DNA of 64,000 nucleotides from Cedecea neteri (GTDB lineage Bacteria; Pseudomonadota; Gammaproteobacteria; Enterobacterales; Enterobacteriaceae): positions 2,852,001-2,916,000 of the forward strand of contig NZ_CP009459.1 in NCBI RefSeq assembly GCF_000758325.1, given 5' to 3'. A program made the translations under genes and the position numbers. A model generated the notes under the pieces. It had not been told where the DNA came from. It did not search any database and worked only from the letters and a program-made list of their open reading frames with translations. Shown one piece after another: positions 43,547-53,665 of this stretch; the first letter of the stretch is position 1, and every line of letters begins with the position of its first letter.

Positions 43547-44541
43547 CTCGCGCTCTCCTTGCTGCGAAAGATCATCGCCAGGAACCAGGGGCCGCCTATC
43601 AGGCTGGTCAACAGGCCAACCGGCATTTCTGCAGGGGCGACAATCGTTCGCGCCAGGGTATCGGCGACCAACAGTAGCATGGCGCCGGCCAGTACGGAGC
43701 CGGGCACCAGCCAGCGATGGTCTGAACCTAGCCACATGCGTACCAGATGCGGGACGACCAGACCAACGAAGCCGATAACGCCGCTGATGGCCACCGCCGC
43801 GGCAACCAACAAGGCGCTCAGGATCAGCAAATGCCGCTGAGTGGTTTTGACATCCACGCCCAGGTAATGTGCCTCTTCATCACCAAGCTGGAGCAGGTTC
43901 AGGCGCTTTGAAAGCAGCCAGATGCCCAGGCTTGCGGGAAGAATAAGCGACGCGGTGGCGAGCAGCGTGGACCATTGCGCCTGGCCCAGGCTCCCCATGC
44001 CCCACAGAGAGAGCTGGCGTAGCTGAGCGTCATTGCTTATCCACGACAGCACGCCAACCGCCGCGCCGCACAGCGCATTGATGGCGATGCCTACCAGCAG
44101 CAGGCGAGATAAACTGTTGCTGCCTTTCCGGCTAAGCAGGAAAATCGCCAGCGTTACCGCCAGGCTACCGACAAACGCCGCCAGCATAGGGGCATAAAGC
44201 GCCAAAACCGCCGGCAGAGCCAGCGGCATGACAATCGACAGACCCACCGCCAGCGCGGCCCCGCTGCTGATCCCAAGCAGACCCGGATCGGCAAGCGGGT
44301 TACGGAACAACCCCTGCATCACGCAGCCCGACAGCGCCAGAGCGCCGCCGATCAGCGCCGCCAGCAGCACCCGCGGCAGACGGATGTTGAGCCAGATGTC
44401 GCGCAACGTGTCGTCATGCGCCTGCCACAGCACGGCCACGGACAGCCGCATGGCGCCGAGGTTAGAGGCAATAAGCGCCATTGCCAGCAAAACCAGCCCC
44501 ATCAGACACAGGGCATGGTGAGGCAGAGGTCGGCGTATCAC
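43543..44541 (-). CDS. hmuU: Haemin ABC transporter permease HmuU
   Basis: FecCD-family inner-membrane permease, 332 residues, of the haem importer. Family segments are [55 protein letters not shown] and [20 protein letters not shown]. It overlaps both hmuT (start side) and hmuV (stop side), so T, U and V are translationally coupled. Confidence 0.95.
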   Translation of the reverse strand: MIRRPLPHHALCLMGLVLLAMALIASNLGAMRLSVAVLWQAHDDTLRDIWLNIRLPRVLLAALIGGALALSGCVMQGLFRNPLADPGLLGISSGAALAVGLSIVMPLALPAVLALYAPMLAAFVGSLAVTLAIFLLSRKGSNSLSRLLLVGIAINALCGAAVGVLSWISNDAQLRQLSLWGMGSLGQAQWSTLLATASLILPASLGIWLLSKRLNLLQLGDEEAHYLGVDVKTTQRHLLILSALLVAAAVAISGVIGFVGLVVPHLVRMWLGSDHRWLVPGSVLAGAMLLLVADTLARTIVAPAEMPVGLLTSLIGGPWFLAMIFRSKESAR

Positions 44542-45353
44542 GGCAGTTGCTCCGCTTTTTTGCGCAGGTCGAGGATCGTTTGTGGGGTATCAATCCCAAA
44601 ACCGAGTAGCGCCATGTCATCGACGACCATCAGCTGCTTATTTTTCCCGGCTGGCGTTTGTGCAAGCCCTGGTAACGCCCAGACGTTAGCTTCCCCGCCG
44701 AGGGTTTTCACCCCATCGGTGGTAACCAGGATCAGATCAGGTTTGCTGGCGATCACGCCTTCCTGGGACAGAGGCTGGTAGCGCTTGAAGCCCTGCATGG
44801 CATTGTCCAGCCCGGCGGCATGAATCGCAGCATCCGCAGCGGTTTCCTGCCCGGCAGCCATGGCAGTCATTCCGCCGTGGCTCATAATGAACAGCACTTT
44901 TTTGCCCAGCGGTTTGGCCGGGATGGCCGCTAGCTGGTCGTGAAGCGTTTTGCGAAGCTTGTCGCCTTCGGTCGTTTTACCCAGCGCGGTAGCCACGGCG
45001 GCCACTTTGGCATCAATGCTCTCGAGAGTATTTTCCGCCGGGACGGTAACCACCTTCACTTTGCTGGCTTCTACTTGTTTCAGCGCCATGGAAGGCTGAG
45101 CCTGAGCGCTGGCCAGCACCAGCGTTGGGCGCATGGCGAGAATGCCCTCGGCATTAAGCTGGCGCAGGTAGCCCACATCCGGCAGTTTTTTCACGGCATC
45201 GGGATGAAGGCTCGTGCTATCACGAGCCACCACATCCTGACCCGCACCCAGAGCCCAGGCAATCTCGGTGACATCGCCACCGATGGTTACCACGCGCTCG
45301 GCCGCACCTGCCATTAACGGCAGGGCGAGGATGGCGAGTAGCAGGCGTTTCAT
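44538..45353 (-). CDS. hmuT: Periplasmic haemin-binding protein HmuT
   Basis: Cluster A-2 periplasmic binding protein that passes haem from the outer-membrane receptor to HmuUV. The 271-residue precursor has a signal peptide ([20 protein letters not shown]) and family parts [40 protein letters not shown] and [20 protein letters not shown]. It overlaps hmuS by ATGA at the start and hmuU at the end. Confidence 0.94.
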   Translation of the reverse strand: MKRLLLAILALPLMAGAAERVVTIGGDVTEIAWALGAGQDVVARDSTSLHPDAVKKLPDVGYLRQLNAEGILAMRPTLVLASAQAQPSMALKQVEASKVKVVTVPAENTLESIDAKVAAVATALGKTTEGDKLRKTLHDQLAAIPAKPLGKKVLFIMSHGGMTAMAAGQETAADAAIHAAGLDNAMQGFKRYQPLSQEGVIASKPDLILVTTDGVKTLGGEANVWALPGLAQTPAGKNKQLMVVDDMALLGFGIDTPQTILDLRKKAEQLP

Positions 45354-46381
45354 GCCGCTAACCCTTTGCCGATCAGGGCTTCAATCTGCAGACGCCACTG
45401 CTCTTGCTCCGGCTGGCCTTCGGTACGCTGGCCATACAGTTGGGCAATTTGCGTGCCGTCGGCGGCAAACAGCTCGAGGCTGGTCACGTGGCCGTCGGCG
45501 GTCGGTTTACGGGTCACCCAGCTTTCGGCAATGGTATCGCCCATCAGGTGCAGGGTGAATTCCGGGTTGAAGACGTTGACCCAGTTTTCCATCGGGACCA
45601 CTTTGCGGATTTCACCGGTGAAGATCTGCACGCAGCCGCGGTTGCCGACGAAAATCATGATCTCGTTGCCGTCTTCTTTCGCCTGGTTCAGTAACTGGGA
45701 AAGCGCTTCGTTGTCTACGCGACAGGCCAGATCGTCTTTCACCAGACGGAAAGCCTGCTGGCGAGTCAGCTGGTGGCGTTTCAGCAACTGGAAGAACTGG
45801 TGCACGTCGGTCATTGCCCGCCATTCCGCGTCCACTTTGTCGGCCTCAACCGTTGGCGTCATCACCGCTTCTTCAACGGCTTTGATTGCCAGCGCCGGGT
45901 TGTCGGTGTGGATGAAACGGGTCAGGACTTCGCTCCAGGCTTCGACATTAGTGTTGTCGGTGGTGTACACCTTCAGCAGCGCGTCGCCTTGATGGTCAAA
46001 GAATTGAATGCTCTGACGTTCGCCACGTGCGGTCTCTTCCCGGACGTGGAACACGCTCGCCCACTGGTTCAGGAACAAACGCAGATCCAGCGCACGAGGG
46101 TTCAGCACCAGCCCGGCGTGGCCGTTCAGGTGCTGGTTCTCAAAGCGGCCTACCTGCTCGTGAACGGCATATTCGTTGCGGCAGATACACTTGGTTTCAC
46201 CCACGGCTTCCAGCGCGGCGAAGATCTCTTTCACATCGCCATTTAGGCGCCATGCGTCGTGTCCGACGCGGGCATGGGTCAGTTCCGCTTCGCTGATTTG
46301 CATCAGTTTGGCGATATCCCGTGCATATTTTTTCGGGTGCTCTTGCTTAAGCTGGATCCAGCTGTCGTAACGCTGACTCAT
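45350..46381 (-). CDS. hmuS: Haemin-degrading/handling protein HmuS
   Basis: Cytosolic haem-binding protein of the HemS/HmuS/ChuS family that accepts imported haem and degrades or transfers it. The 343-residue protein is built of two similar halves, with repeated motifs of the type [20 protein letters not shown] in the C-terminal half and [20 protein letters not shown] in the N-terminal half. The start at 46381 is preceded by AAAGGAG; it follows hmuR by 11 bases. Confidence 0.94.
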   Translation of the reverse strand: MSQRYDSWIQLKQEHPKKYARDIAKLMQISEAELTHARVGHDAWRLNGDVKEIFAALEAVGETKCICRNEYAVHEQVGRFENQHLNGHAGLVLNPRALDLRLFLNQWASVFHVREETARGERQSIQFFDHQGDALLKVYTTDNTNVEAWSEVLTRFIHTDNPALAIKAVEEAVMTPTVEADKVDAEWRAMTDVHQFFQLLKRHQLTRQQAFRLVKDDLACRVDNEALSQLLNQAKEDGNEIMIFVGNRGCVQIFTGEIRKVVPMENWVNVFNPEFTLHLMGDTIAESWVTRKPTADGHVTSLELFAADGTQIAQLYGQRTEGQPEQEQWRLQIEALIGKGLAA

Positions 46382-46392
46382 GAATAACTCCT

Positions 46393-48372
46393 TTACCATT
46401 GATAGCTCACGAAAATTTTACCGTTACGGCCATCCTGCGGGAGACCCTGCGGTGACCAGTACTCTTTATCGAAGGCGTTACCAAACACCAGCGTGGTGGT
46501 TAAACCGCGCAGCTGCTGTTGCCCTTTATAGCTGACATAAAAATCGCTGACCGCGTAGCCCGGCTGCTGTGCATAGGAGCTGCTGATATGGGTGGAACGC
46601 TCGGCGAAGGTGCCGACCCAGCCCACGGAGAAGCCGCTGTGTGACACAGGGATATCCAGGGTGGTGGTGACGGTGTCCGGGTTCAGGCTGGAGATGTACT
46701 CGCCGGTATCTTCATCTTTACCGCGGGTACGGTTATAGGCGGTATCCAGGCTGAACAGATCGGCGGTGTACTTCGCGGTCACGTCCCAGCCCCAAATTTT
46801 TGCTTTTGGCACGTTGTAGGACATGGTGGTCGCTTTGGCGAAGTCCACGGTGGTGGAGATGTAATCCTTCGCTTTGGTGTCGAAGTAGCTGGCTTTGAAT
46901 TCCAGGCCATCGTTAGCCATGGCCAGATTGTCGAAGCGCAGACCGAACCCGTATTCCTGCGTTTCGTTGGTTTCCGGGCGCAGGTTCGGGTTTGGTACCC
47001 AATAGTTGGTGTAACGAGTGCCGATAGAGAAGTGCTTGGAGTCGTTGTACATTTCGCCCATGGTTGGCGCACGGAACGCCTGAGCATAGGAACCAAACAG
47101 CATCAGCCAGTCGGTTGGGGTGACAGACACCGCCCCGCGTGATGACCACTTGTCGGCATCCACGTCTTTATAGCCCTGGCTGCTGCCGCTGTAGTTGTCA
47201 TAGCGCGTCCCGGCCAGGATAGAAATCGGCAGGTCGCGCAGGGTGATTTCATCCTGCAGCCAGCCGGAACCAAAGTTGATTTTCGCTTGAGGGAAACCAG
47301 TCGTCAGGCCACCAGGAGCCTGTTCCTGACGGTAATATTCACTGCCGTAGGTCAGCAGGTTAGCCGCGAAGCTGTCGCTAAACAGACGGCTGCGGTTTTC
47401 GAGCTTGCCGCCTTTGGTCGTCTGTTTACGGAATTCACCGCCCTGGTTAGGAGTTTCAGCGTTGATACGAGCTTCGGACCAGTAGGCCGTCGCGGTCGCG
47501 TTCAGCCAGTCGTTATCCTGCGGGTCGAGGTGGTATTTCAGCTGCGCGTCGCGCTGAATGGTGGAGCGATTGGTCATCGGGTTGCTGGAGGCTGAGGCAT
47601 CCGGCGTCTGCGGGTTTTTCGGTTCCTGAGCATTATTATTGTAATAACGCAGGGAGCCGGACAGCGACTGTGCCGAATCGATATACCAGGTACCTTTGGT
47701 CAGCAGGTTGCCAATGTTTTCGTCATTTGGCGCCGTTTCGCCGTCGCTCTGGCGCAGGTTACCACGATCGCGGCTGGACCAGGCGACAACGCCGTCCAGG
47801 TTGTCGGTGCGGCCAAAGGCGCTGGCGCCCATGCCGATGCTGTGGTCGCCGGTACCGCCGGTGCCAAAGACGCGGAAGCCACTGTTTTGCCCGTCAAAAA
47901 GCAAGTCGGCGGCGTCGGCGGTTTCATAAGAGATAACGCCGCCCAGCGCGCCGCTGCCGTACAGCAGAGCTGCCGGGCCACGCACAACTTCAATACGTTT
48001 AATCAGCGCGGGATCGAGGAAAGTACTGTTCAGGTGGCCGGTGTCGGTGCCCTGACGAATGCCATCGACCAGCGTCAGCACGCCGCGGCGGTCGTAACCG
48101 CGCATGTTGATGTCCTGGCCGTTGGTGCGCCCGGTACCGTCGATGGTGATCCCCGGAACTTTGCGCAGCATGTCAGCGGCGGAAGTGGACGTCTGGCTCT
48201 CAGGCGAATTCGCGTCGATAACGCTCACCATCATCGGGGCTTCGAAAGTGCTGCGTTGGTTACCGGTGGCAACCACGGTCATTTGTTCGTCTTTCGCGAA
48301 AGCGGGCAGGGCGGTAAATACGGCTAACGTGAGTACAGACAGACGAAATCCTGCTGTGTTGGTGCAAGGCAT
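46393..48372 (-). CDS. hmuR: TonB-dependent haem receptor HmuR
   Basis: Outer-membrane haem receptor, 659 residues. A signal peptide (cleaved after AFA near residue 26) is followed by a TonB box (QMTVVATG), the plug domain ending LYGSGALGGVISY and a 22-strand barrel. The haem receptor hallmarks are present: a plug histidine (H113, TDTGHLNSTFLD) and the FRAP ... NPNL box (QAFRAPTMGEMYNDS, VPNPNLRPETNE). The ATG at 48372 is used because GGAGAG stands eight bases before it; an ATG five codons upstream (48387) has no comparable site. It follows hemP in the Fur-controlled operon. Confidence 0.95.
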   Translation of the reverse strand: MPCTNTAGFRLSVLTLAVFTALPAFAKDEQMTVVATGNQRSTFEAPMMVSVIDANSPESQTSTSAADMLRKVPGITIDGTGRTNGQDINMRGYDRRGVLTLVDGIRQGTDTGHLNSTFLDPALIKRIEVVRGPAALLYGSGALGGVISYETADAADLLFDGQNSGFRVFGTGGTGDHSIGMGASAFGRTDNLDGVVAWSSRDRGNLRQSDGETAPNDENIGNLLTKGTWYIDSAQSLSGSLRYYNNNAQEPKNPQTPDASASSNPMTNRSTIQRDAQLKYHLDPQDNDWLNATATAYWSEARINAETPNQGGEFRKQTTKGGKLENRSRLFSDSFAANLLTYGSEYYRQEQAPGGLTTGFPQAKINFGSGWLQDEITLRDLPISILAGTRYDNYSGSSQGYKDVDADKWSSRGAVSVTPTDWLMLFGSYAQAFRAPTMGEMYNDSKHFSIGTRYTNYWVPNPNLRPETNETQEYGFGLRFDNLAMANDGLEFKASYFDTKAKDYISTTVDFAKATTMSYNVPKAKIWGWDVTAKYTADLFSLDTAYNRTRGKDEDTGEYISSLNPDTVTTTLDIPVSHSGFSVGWVGTFAERSTHISSSYAQQPGYAVSDFYVSYKGQQQLRGLTTTLVFGNAFDKEYWSPQGLPQDGRNGKIFVSYQW

Positions 48373-48475
48373 AGCGCAACTCTCCATAAGGAATAACGAA
48401 AGCGCTGGCTGCCTGGGGATGACCTGGGTGGCTGGCTAATTTCCCCGTTTGGGTGTGGGGAACGGTTTGTTTAAT

Positions 48476-48640
48476 TTATTTGGTCAGGATCAGCTTCCCG
48501 GCCTGAGTCTGGCGTAACAGATATTGCTGCCCTTCATGGACGATAACAACGCGGCCATCGGCACCTAGCAATGCTTTGCTGTCAACCTGGCGAGGCTCTG
48601 TCGCGGGCTGTGGGCGGGCGGGGGTGAATGGTTTGTCCAT
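48476..48640 (-). CDS. hemP: HemP/HmuP small haem-uptake protein
   Basis: Small protein of the HemP/HmuP family, 54 residues from the ATG at 48640; a TTG nine codons upstream would extend it. The C-terminal core [20 protein letters not shown] ... [15 protein letters not shown] is the typical short beta-rich domain. HemP homologs precede haem receptor genes in enterics and in other proteobacteria act as activators of receptor expression. It lies 34 bases downstream of a Fur box and is first in the operon. Confidence 0.9.
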   Translation of the reverse strand: MDKPFTPARPQPATEPRQVDSKALLGADGRVVIVHEGQQYLLRQTQAGKLILTK

Positions 48641-48674
48641 ACGCTTCACTCTGTTTACAAATGACAATCAGTGT

Positions 48675-48693
48675 AACAATGAGAATCATTATC
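48675..48693 (-). promoter_or_regulatory. Fur box of the hem/hmu operon
   Basis: AACAATGAGAATCATTATC matches the 19-base Fur consensus GATAATGATAATCATTATC at 16 positions and lies just before hemP. Confidence 0.9.
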
Positions 48694-48827
48694 AGAAAAA
48701 GCCGAATCAGCAGCAAGCATTATTTGTAATAATTGTGTGAATCAGGGAATTTCCTGGCGGGCGAGTTGTCGTGAAGCGTAATGCTATGATATCCGGCGGG
48801 TTATTCAGCTCCCGCCGGTAGCCTGAA

Positions 48828-49874
48828 TCAGAAGCGTCTGTCAGTGGCCTGAGCCAGCATCGCGACCAGCGTTTCCGTATCTTCCCAGTTAAGGCAAGGA
48901 TCGGTGATTGACTGCCCGTAAGTCAGGGGTTGGCCAGCGACGATTTGCTGCGTCCCTTCTTTCAGGAAGCTTTCCGCCATGATCCCGGCAATCGCCCGAG
49001 AACCATTGCGAATTTGCGTGCAAACATCCTCGCAAACATCCAGCTGGCGGCGGTGCTGCTTCTGGCAGTTACCGTGGCTGAAATCAATCACCAGATGTTC
49101 AGGCAAGTCAAACGCACCCAGCGTATCGCAGGCCGCGGCAATGTCTTCCGCGTGGTAATTCGGCTGCTTGCCGCCGCGCATAATAATATGGCCGTAAGGG
49201 TTGCCGCTGGTCTGGTAAATCGTCATCTGCCCTTGTTTATCCGGGGAGAGGAACATGTGGCTGGCACGTGCGGCGCGAATGGCATCCACCGCAATGCGGG
49301 TATTGCCATCGGTGCCATTTTTAAAGCCGACCGGGCAGGAGAGTGCGGACGCCATTTCGCGGTGGATCTGGCTTTCGGTTGTGCGTGCGCCAATCGCGCC
49401 CCAGCTAATCAGGTCGGCGATGTACTGCCCGGTCACCATATCCAGGAATTCTGTTGCGGTAGGGACACCCAGCTCGTTGACCTGCAGCAGCAGGCGGCGG
49501 GCCTGTTCGAGGCCATAATTAATGCGGTAGCTGCCGTTCAGTTCAGGATCGGAAATTAACCCTTTCCAGCCAACCACGGTGCGGGGTTTTTCGAAATAGG
49601 TGCGCATCACGATCTCAAGACGATCCTGATGTTTTTCACGCAGCGTTTTGAGGCGGCGAGCATAGTCCATCGCGGCGTCAAGATCGTGGATCGAGCAAGG
49701 GCCGACGATCACCAGCAGGCGCTTATCTTCGCCGGTGAGGATCTTTTCTATCCGGCGGCGTGCGGCGGTAACGTGCTGGGCTACCTCAGCGGAAACCGGG
49801 AAGCGCTCGGTTAACTCAGCCGGTGTCACCAGGCTGTCGATGCGCGCGGTTCGCAATTCATCTGTTTTGTTCAT
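48828..49874 (-). CDS. aroH: DAHP synthase, Trp-sensitive
   Basis: 3-deoxy-D-arabino-heptulosonate-7-phosphate synthase, first step of the shikimate pathway, tryptophan-feedback isoenzyme by synteny with ppsR and by a TrpR operator. The 348-residue protein has KILTGEDKRLLVIVGPCSIH, the phosphate/PEP site RTYFEKPRTVVGWKGLISDP and metal ligands in VIDFSHGNCQKQH. The isoenzyme assignment relies on context as AroF, AroG and AroH are very similar. Confidence 0.94.
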   Translation of the reverse strand: MNKTDELRTARIDSLVTPAELTERFPVSAEVAQHVTAARRRIEKILTGEDKRLLVIVGPCSIHDLDAAMDYARRLKTLREKHQDRLEIVMRTYFEKPRTVVGWKGLISDPELNGSYRINYGLEQARRLLLQVNELGVPTATEFLDMVTGQYIADLISWGAIGARTTESQIHREMASALSCPVGFKNGTDGNTRIAVDAIRAARASHMFLSPDKQGQMTIYQTSGNPYGHIIMRGGKQPNYHAEDIAAACDTLGAFDLPEHLVIDFSHGNCQKQHRRQLDVCEDVCTQIRNGSRAIAGIMAESFLKEGTQQIVAGQPLTYGQSITDPCLNWEDTETLVAMLAQATDRRF

Positions 49875-50033
49875 TGGGTGTCTCAGAAATTTTGTCTTCT
49901 CTGCGGCAGATTTACCGGGAAGTGATGGGGATCACAATAAACCAAAGCTGACCGATTTCAACATTCGGCCAGCTTTGGCGAAAGGATTGCCCCACCGCAG
50001 TCTGTACACCCTAGCATACACGCTTGGTCTTTT

Positions 50034-50051
50034 GTACTAGTTTCTTAGTAC
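50034..50051 (-). promoter_or_regulatory. TrpR operator of aroH
   Basis: GTACTAGTTTCTTAGTAC is a near-palindrome matching the trp operator core (GNACTAGTTAACTAGTNC); on the minus strand it resembles the E. coli aroH operator. It overlaps the ppsR stop codon, 160 bases upstream of aroH. Confidence 0.85.
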
Positions 50052-50878
50052 ATGCGGCGATTCAGCCCCATAATATCGAGAATTTTGGTCGCCATCTCTT
50101 CAACAGAATAGTTGGTGCTGTTCAGGTAGCGGATCTGGTTTTTACGGAACAGGGCTTCCACTTCGGCGACCTCCAGACGGCACTGGCGGAGAGAGGCATA
50201 GCGGCTGTTTTCACGCCGTTCTTCACGAATGGCGGCCAGGCGTTCAGGGTTGATGGTCAGGCCAAAAAGCTTGTGCTGCAGCGGTTTAAGCACGGCCGGG
50301 AGCTGAATGTTGTCCATGTCATCGGCAATAAAAGGGTAGTTCGCGGCGCGAATGCCAAACTGCATCGCGAGGTACAGGCTGGTCGGGGTTTTTCCACAGC
50401 GGGACACGCCCAGCAAAATGACCTGCGCCTGATCGAGATTGCGCATCGAAATGCCATCGTCGTGCGCCAGCGTGTAATCAATGGCGGCAATACGGGCGTC
50501 GTATTTCGTCAGGTTGCCGGGGTTAAGGCCGTGCGTTCGGTGGGCGACGGGGGTCGGGTCGAGTTTTAGCTCCTGCTGCAGCGGCGCAACCAGCGTTTGC
50601 ACGATGTCCTGGCAGAAACCTTCGCTCTGCATAATGATGTCGCGGATATTGGGCAGCACGATGGAATAAAACACCAGCGGACGCACCCCGGTTTGCTGGT
50701 AAATAGCGTCGATCTGCTCTTTTACCGCTTTTGCGCGACTTTCATTTTCAACAAACGGCAGCGTAATACTGTTGATAGATACCGGGAATTGTGACATGAC
50801 CGCGTGACCAAGTACCTCTGCGGTAATGGCGGTGCCATCGGAAATACAAAATACCTGACGATCGACTGAATTATCCAT
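50045..50878 (-). CDS. ppsR: PEP synthetase regulatory protein PpsR
   Basis: Bifunctional DUF299-family kinase/pyrophosphorylase that inactivates PpsA by ADP-dependent phosphorylation and reactivates it by phosphorolysis. The 277 residues equal the E. coli length. The P-loop [31 protein letters not shown] and [14 protein letters not shown] are conserved. Divergent from ppsA, its target, across 327 bases. Confidence 0.96.
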   Translation of the reverse strand: MDNSVDRQVFCISDGTAITAEVLGHAVMSQFPVSINSITLPFVENESRAKAVKEQIDAIYQQTGVRPLVFYSIVLPNIRDIIMQSEGFCQDIVQTLVAPLQQELKLDPTPVAHRTHGLNPGNLTKYDARIAAIDYTLAHDDGISMRNLDQAQVILLGVSRCGKTPTSLYLAMQFGIRAANYPFIADDMDNIQLPAVLKPLQHKLFGLTINPERLAAIREERRENSRYASLRQCRLEVAEVEALFRKNQIRYLNSTNYSVEEMATKILDIMGLNRRMY

Positions 50879-51205
50879 TTTTATTCCTGAGCGGGGAACC
50901 GGTTTTCCTAAAGCATAAAGTAAAACAAGGGATTCCGAGTAGCGCTAATCTTAATTTAAAAAGTGAAATAGCGTTTTTAAATTTAATAAACCATCGGAAA
51001 TATATTCAAATCAATACTATACCCATCTGAATTGTGAGGATTATATGATAATCAATGGTTTATGAAATGAGCGGATCTATCCGAAAATGTCATATTTTAT
51101 TTTGCTTGAACGATTCACTGGTTTCATTCCCCCCTCAGAATATGCAAAGCTAAATACGAAGTCTGGTGTTTCTTGTACCCATTCATTTAAAAAAGGATTG
51201 TTTCG
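50879..51205 (+). other. Intergenic control region of ppsR/ppsA
   Basis: AT-rich 327-base region between the divergent ppsR and ppsA genes. Besides the Cra site, the ppsA ribosome-binding site AAGGATTG near 51192 is evident. No open frame or repeat stands out. Confidence 0.6.
51106..51117 (+). promoter_or_regulatory. Cra (FruR) site of ppsA
   Basis: TTGAACGATTCA differs from the Cra consensus TGAAACGATTCA at few positions and lies 90 bases before ppsA. Cra activation of ppsA is established in E. coli. Confidence 0.7.
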
Positions 51206-53584
51206 ATGTCCAATAACGGCTCGTCACCGCTGGTGCTTTGGTATAACCAACTCGGCATGAATGATGTAGACAGGGTCGGAGGCAAAAATGCCTCCCTGGG
51301 TGAAATGATTACCAATCTTTCGGGTATGGGCGTTTCCGTCCCGAACGGTTTTGCGACCACCGCCGAGGCGTTTAACCTGTTTCTCGACCAGAGCGGCGTG
51401 AACCAGCGTATTTACGAGCTGCTGGATAAAACCGACATTGACGATGTGAGCGAACTGGCGAAAGCCGGGGCGCAGATTCGCCAATGGATTATTGACACGC
51501 CTTTCCAGCCTGAGCTGGAGCATGCCATTCGTGAAGCATACCAAACGCTTTCCTCCGATGATGCCGAAGCTTCTTTTGCGGTGCGTTCTTCTGCCACTGC
51601 GGAAGACATGCCGGACGCATCCTTTGCCGGGCAACAAGAAACTTTCCTCAACGTGCAGGGCTATGATGCCGTGCTGGTGGCGGTGAAACACGTTTTCGCC
51701 TCGCTGTTTAACGACCGGGCTATCTCCTACCGCGTGCACCAGGGCTACGACCATCGTGGCGTGGCGCTCTCTGCAGGCGTTCAGCGTATGGTGCGCTCCG
51801 ATCTCGCCTCTTCCGGGGTGATGTTCTCCATTGATACCGAATCCGGTTTCGATCAGGTAGTGTTTATCACCGCTGCGTGGGGCCTGGGTGAAATGGTGGT
51901 GCAGGGTGCCGTAAACCCGGATGAATTCTACGTCCACAAGCCAACGCTTGAGGCGGGTAATCCGGCCATCGTTCGCCGCACCATGGGCTCGAAAAAAATC
52001 CGCATGGTCTACGCTCCAACGCAGGAGCACGGCAAGCAGGTGCGGATTGAAGACGTGCCGGAAGCCGACCGCGACCGTTTCTGTATTACCCAGGAAGAGA
52101 TTCAGGAACTGGCTAAGCAGGCGGTACAAATCGAAAAACATTATGGCCGCCCGATGGACATCGAGTGGGCCAAAGACGGTCATACTGGCAAGCTGTTCAT
52201 CGTGCAGGCTCGCCCGGAAACCGTGCGTTCTCAGGGCCAGGTGATGGAACGCTACCAGCTGCACGCGCAGGGGCAGATCGTGGCGGAAGGCCGCGCGATT
52301 GGTCACCGCATCGGCGCGGGCCCGGTAAAAGTGATCCACGATATCAGCGAAATGAACCGCATCCAGCCGGGCGACGTGCTGGTCACCGACATGACCGATC
52401 CGGACTGGGAACCGATCATGAAAAAAGCGGCGGCGATCGTTACCAACCGCGGCGGGCGTACCTGCCACGCGGCCATCATCGCGCGCGAGCTGGGCATCCC
52501 GGCAGTTGTGGGCTGTGGCGATGCCACCGAGCGCATGAAAGACGGCCAGAACGTGACCGTTTCCTGTGCCGAAGGCGACACCGGCTACGTTTACGCGGAG
52601 ATCCTCGATTTCACCGTGAAAAGTTCCACGGTTGATGCCATGCCGGATCTGCCGCTGAAAATCATGATGAACGTTGGCAATCCGGATCGGGCGTTTGACT
52701 TCGCCTGCCTGCCGAACGAAGGCGTTGGCCTGGCGCGTCTGGAATTTATCATCAACCGCATGATTGGCGTCCACCCGCGCGCGCTGCTGGAGTTCGACCA
52801 GCAGGAGCCCGCGCTGCAGGCGGAAATCCGCACGATGATGAAAGGCTATGACGACCCGGTTGAGTTCTACGTCGGTCGTTTGACCGAAGGGATCGCAACC
52901 CTGGGCGCGGCGTTCTGGCCGAAGCGCGTGATCGTGCGCCTGTCTGACTTCAAATCTAACGAATACGCCAACCTGGTGGGCGGCGAACGTTATGAGCCGG
53001 AAGAAGAGAACCCAATGCTGGGCTTCCGAGGGGCTGGTCGCTACGTGGCAGACAGTTTCCGTGACTGCTTCGCGCTGGAATGTGCGGCCATGAAGCGCGT
53101 GCGTAATGAAATGGGCCTGACCAACGTCGAAGTGATGGTGCCGTTTGTGCGTACCGTTGCCCAGGCAAAAGCGGTGGTTGAGGAGCTGGAACGTCAGGGC
53201 CTGAAGCGCGGCGAGAACGGGCTGAAGATCATCATGATGTGCGAGATCCCGTCCAACGCCCTGCTGGCGGATGAGTTCCTGCAATACTTTGACGGCTTCT
53301 CCATTGGCTCGAACGACATGACGCAGCTTGCGCTGGGTCTGGATCGCGACTCTGGCGTGGTGTCCGAACTGTTTGACGAGCGCAACGACGCGGTGAAAGC
53401 ACTGCTGTCGATGGCGATCAAAGCGGCGAAGAAACAGGGTAAATACGTGGGGATCTGCGGCCAGGGGCCGTCCGATCACGAAGACTTTGCCGCCTGGCTG
53501 ATGGAAGAGGGGATTGACAGCCTGTCCCTGAATCCGGATACCGTGGTGCAAACCTGGCTCAGCCTTGCCGAACTGAATAAGTAA
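51206..53584 (+). CDS. ppsA: Phosphoenolpyruvate synthase
   Basis: Converts pyruvate, ATP and water to PEP, AMP and phosphate for gluconeogenesis. The 792 residues equal the E. coli length. Domains in order: N-terminal ATP-grasp (with [20 protein letters not shown]), central swivelling domain with the phosphohistidine in [19 protein letters not shown], and C-terminal PEP/pyruvate-binding barrel ([26 protein letters not shown]). It is regulated by PpsR, encoded divergently, and ends in a short C-rich hairpin region without a clear T tract. Confidence 0.98.
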   Translation: MSNNGSSPLVLWYNQLGMNDVDRVGGKNASLGEMITNLSGMGVSVPNGFATTAEAFNLFLDQSGVNQRIYELLDKTDIDDVSELAKAGAQIRQWIIDTPFQPELEHAIREAYQTLSSDDAEASFAVRSSATAEDMPDASFAGQQETFLNVQGYDAVLVAVKHVFASLFNDRAISYRVHQGYDHRGVALSAGVQRMVRSDLASSGVMFSIDTESGFDQVVFITAAWGLGEMVVQGAVNPDEFYVHKPTLEAGNPAIVRRTMGSKKIRMVYAPTQEHGKQVRIEDVPEADRDRFCITQEEIQELAKQAVQIEKHYGRPMDIEWAKDGHTGKLFIVQARPETVRSQGQVMERYQLHAQGQIVAEGRAIGHRIGAGPVKVIHDISEMNRIQPGDVLVTDMTDPDWEPIMKKAAAIVTNRGGRTCHAAIIARELGIPAVVGCGDATERMKDGQNVTVSCAEGDTGYVYAEILDFTVKSSTVDAMPDLPLKIMMNVGNPDRAFDFACLPNEGVGLARLEFIINRMIGVHPRALLEFDQQEPALQAEIRTMMKGYDDPVEFYVGRLTEGIATLGAAFWPKRVIVRLSDFKSNEYANLVGGERYEPEEENPMLGFRGAGRYVADSFRDCFALECAAMKRVRNEMGLTNVEVMVPFVRTVAQAKAVVEELERQGLKRGENGLKIIMMCEIPSNALLADEFLQYFDGFSIGSNDMTQLALGLDRDSGVVSELFDERNDAVKALLSMAIKAAKKQGKYVGICGQGPSDHEDFAAWLMEEGIDSLSLNPDTVVQTWLSLAELNK

Positions 53585-53665
53585 CGCTAAACCCCTCTCC
53601 GTAAAAAGAGAGGGAACTGCTCCGGTGTCTTCCTGCCTTGCATTGGGAAGTTCACCGGGCGGTTA

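Noticed and set aside
51224-53551. A 775-codon open frame antisense to ppsA
   Set aside because: Complete overlap with the well-conserved PEP synthase gene; histidine- and arginine-rich translation typical of an antisense shadow.
53600-53665. C-rich stem (CCCTCT / AGAGGG) after ppsA as a terminator
   Set aside because: A hairpin can form but there is no T tract after it, so it is not called as a rho-independent terminator.
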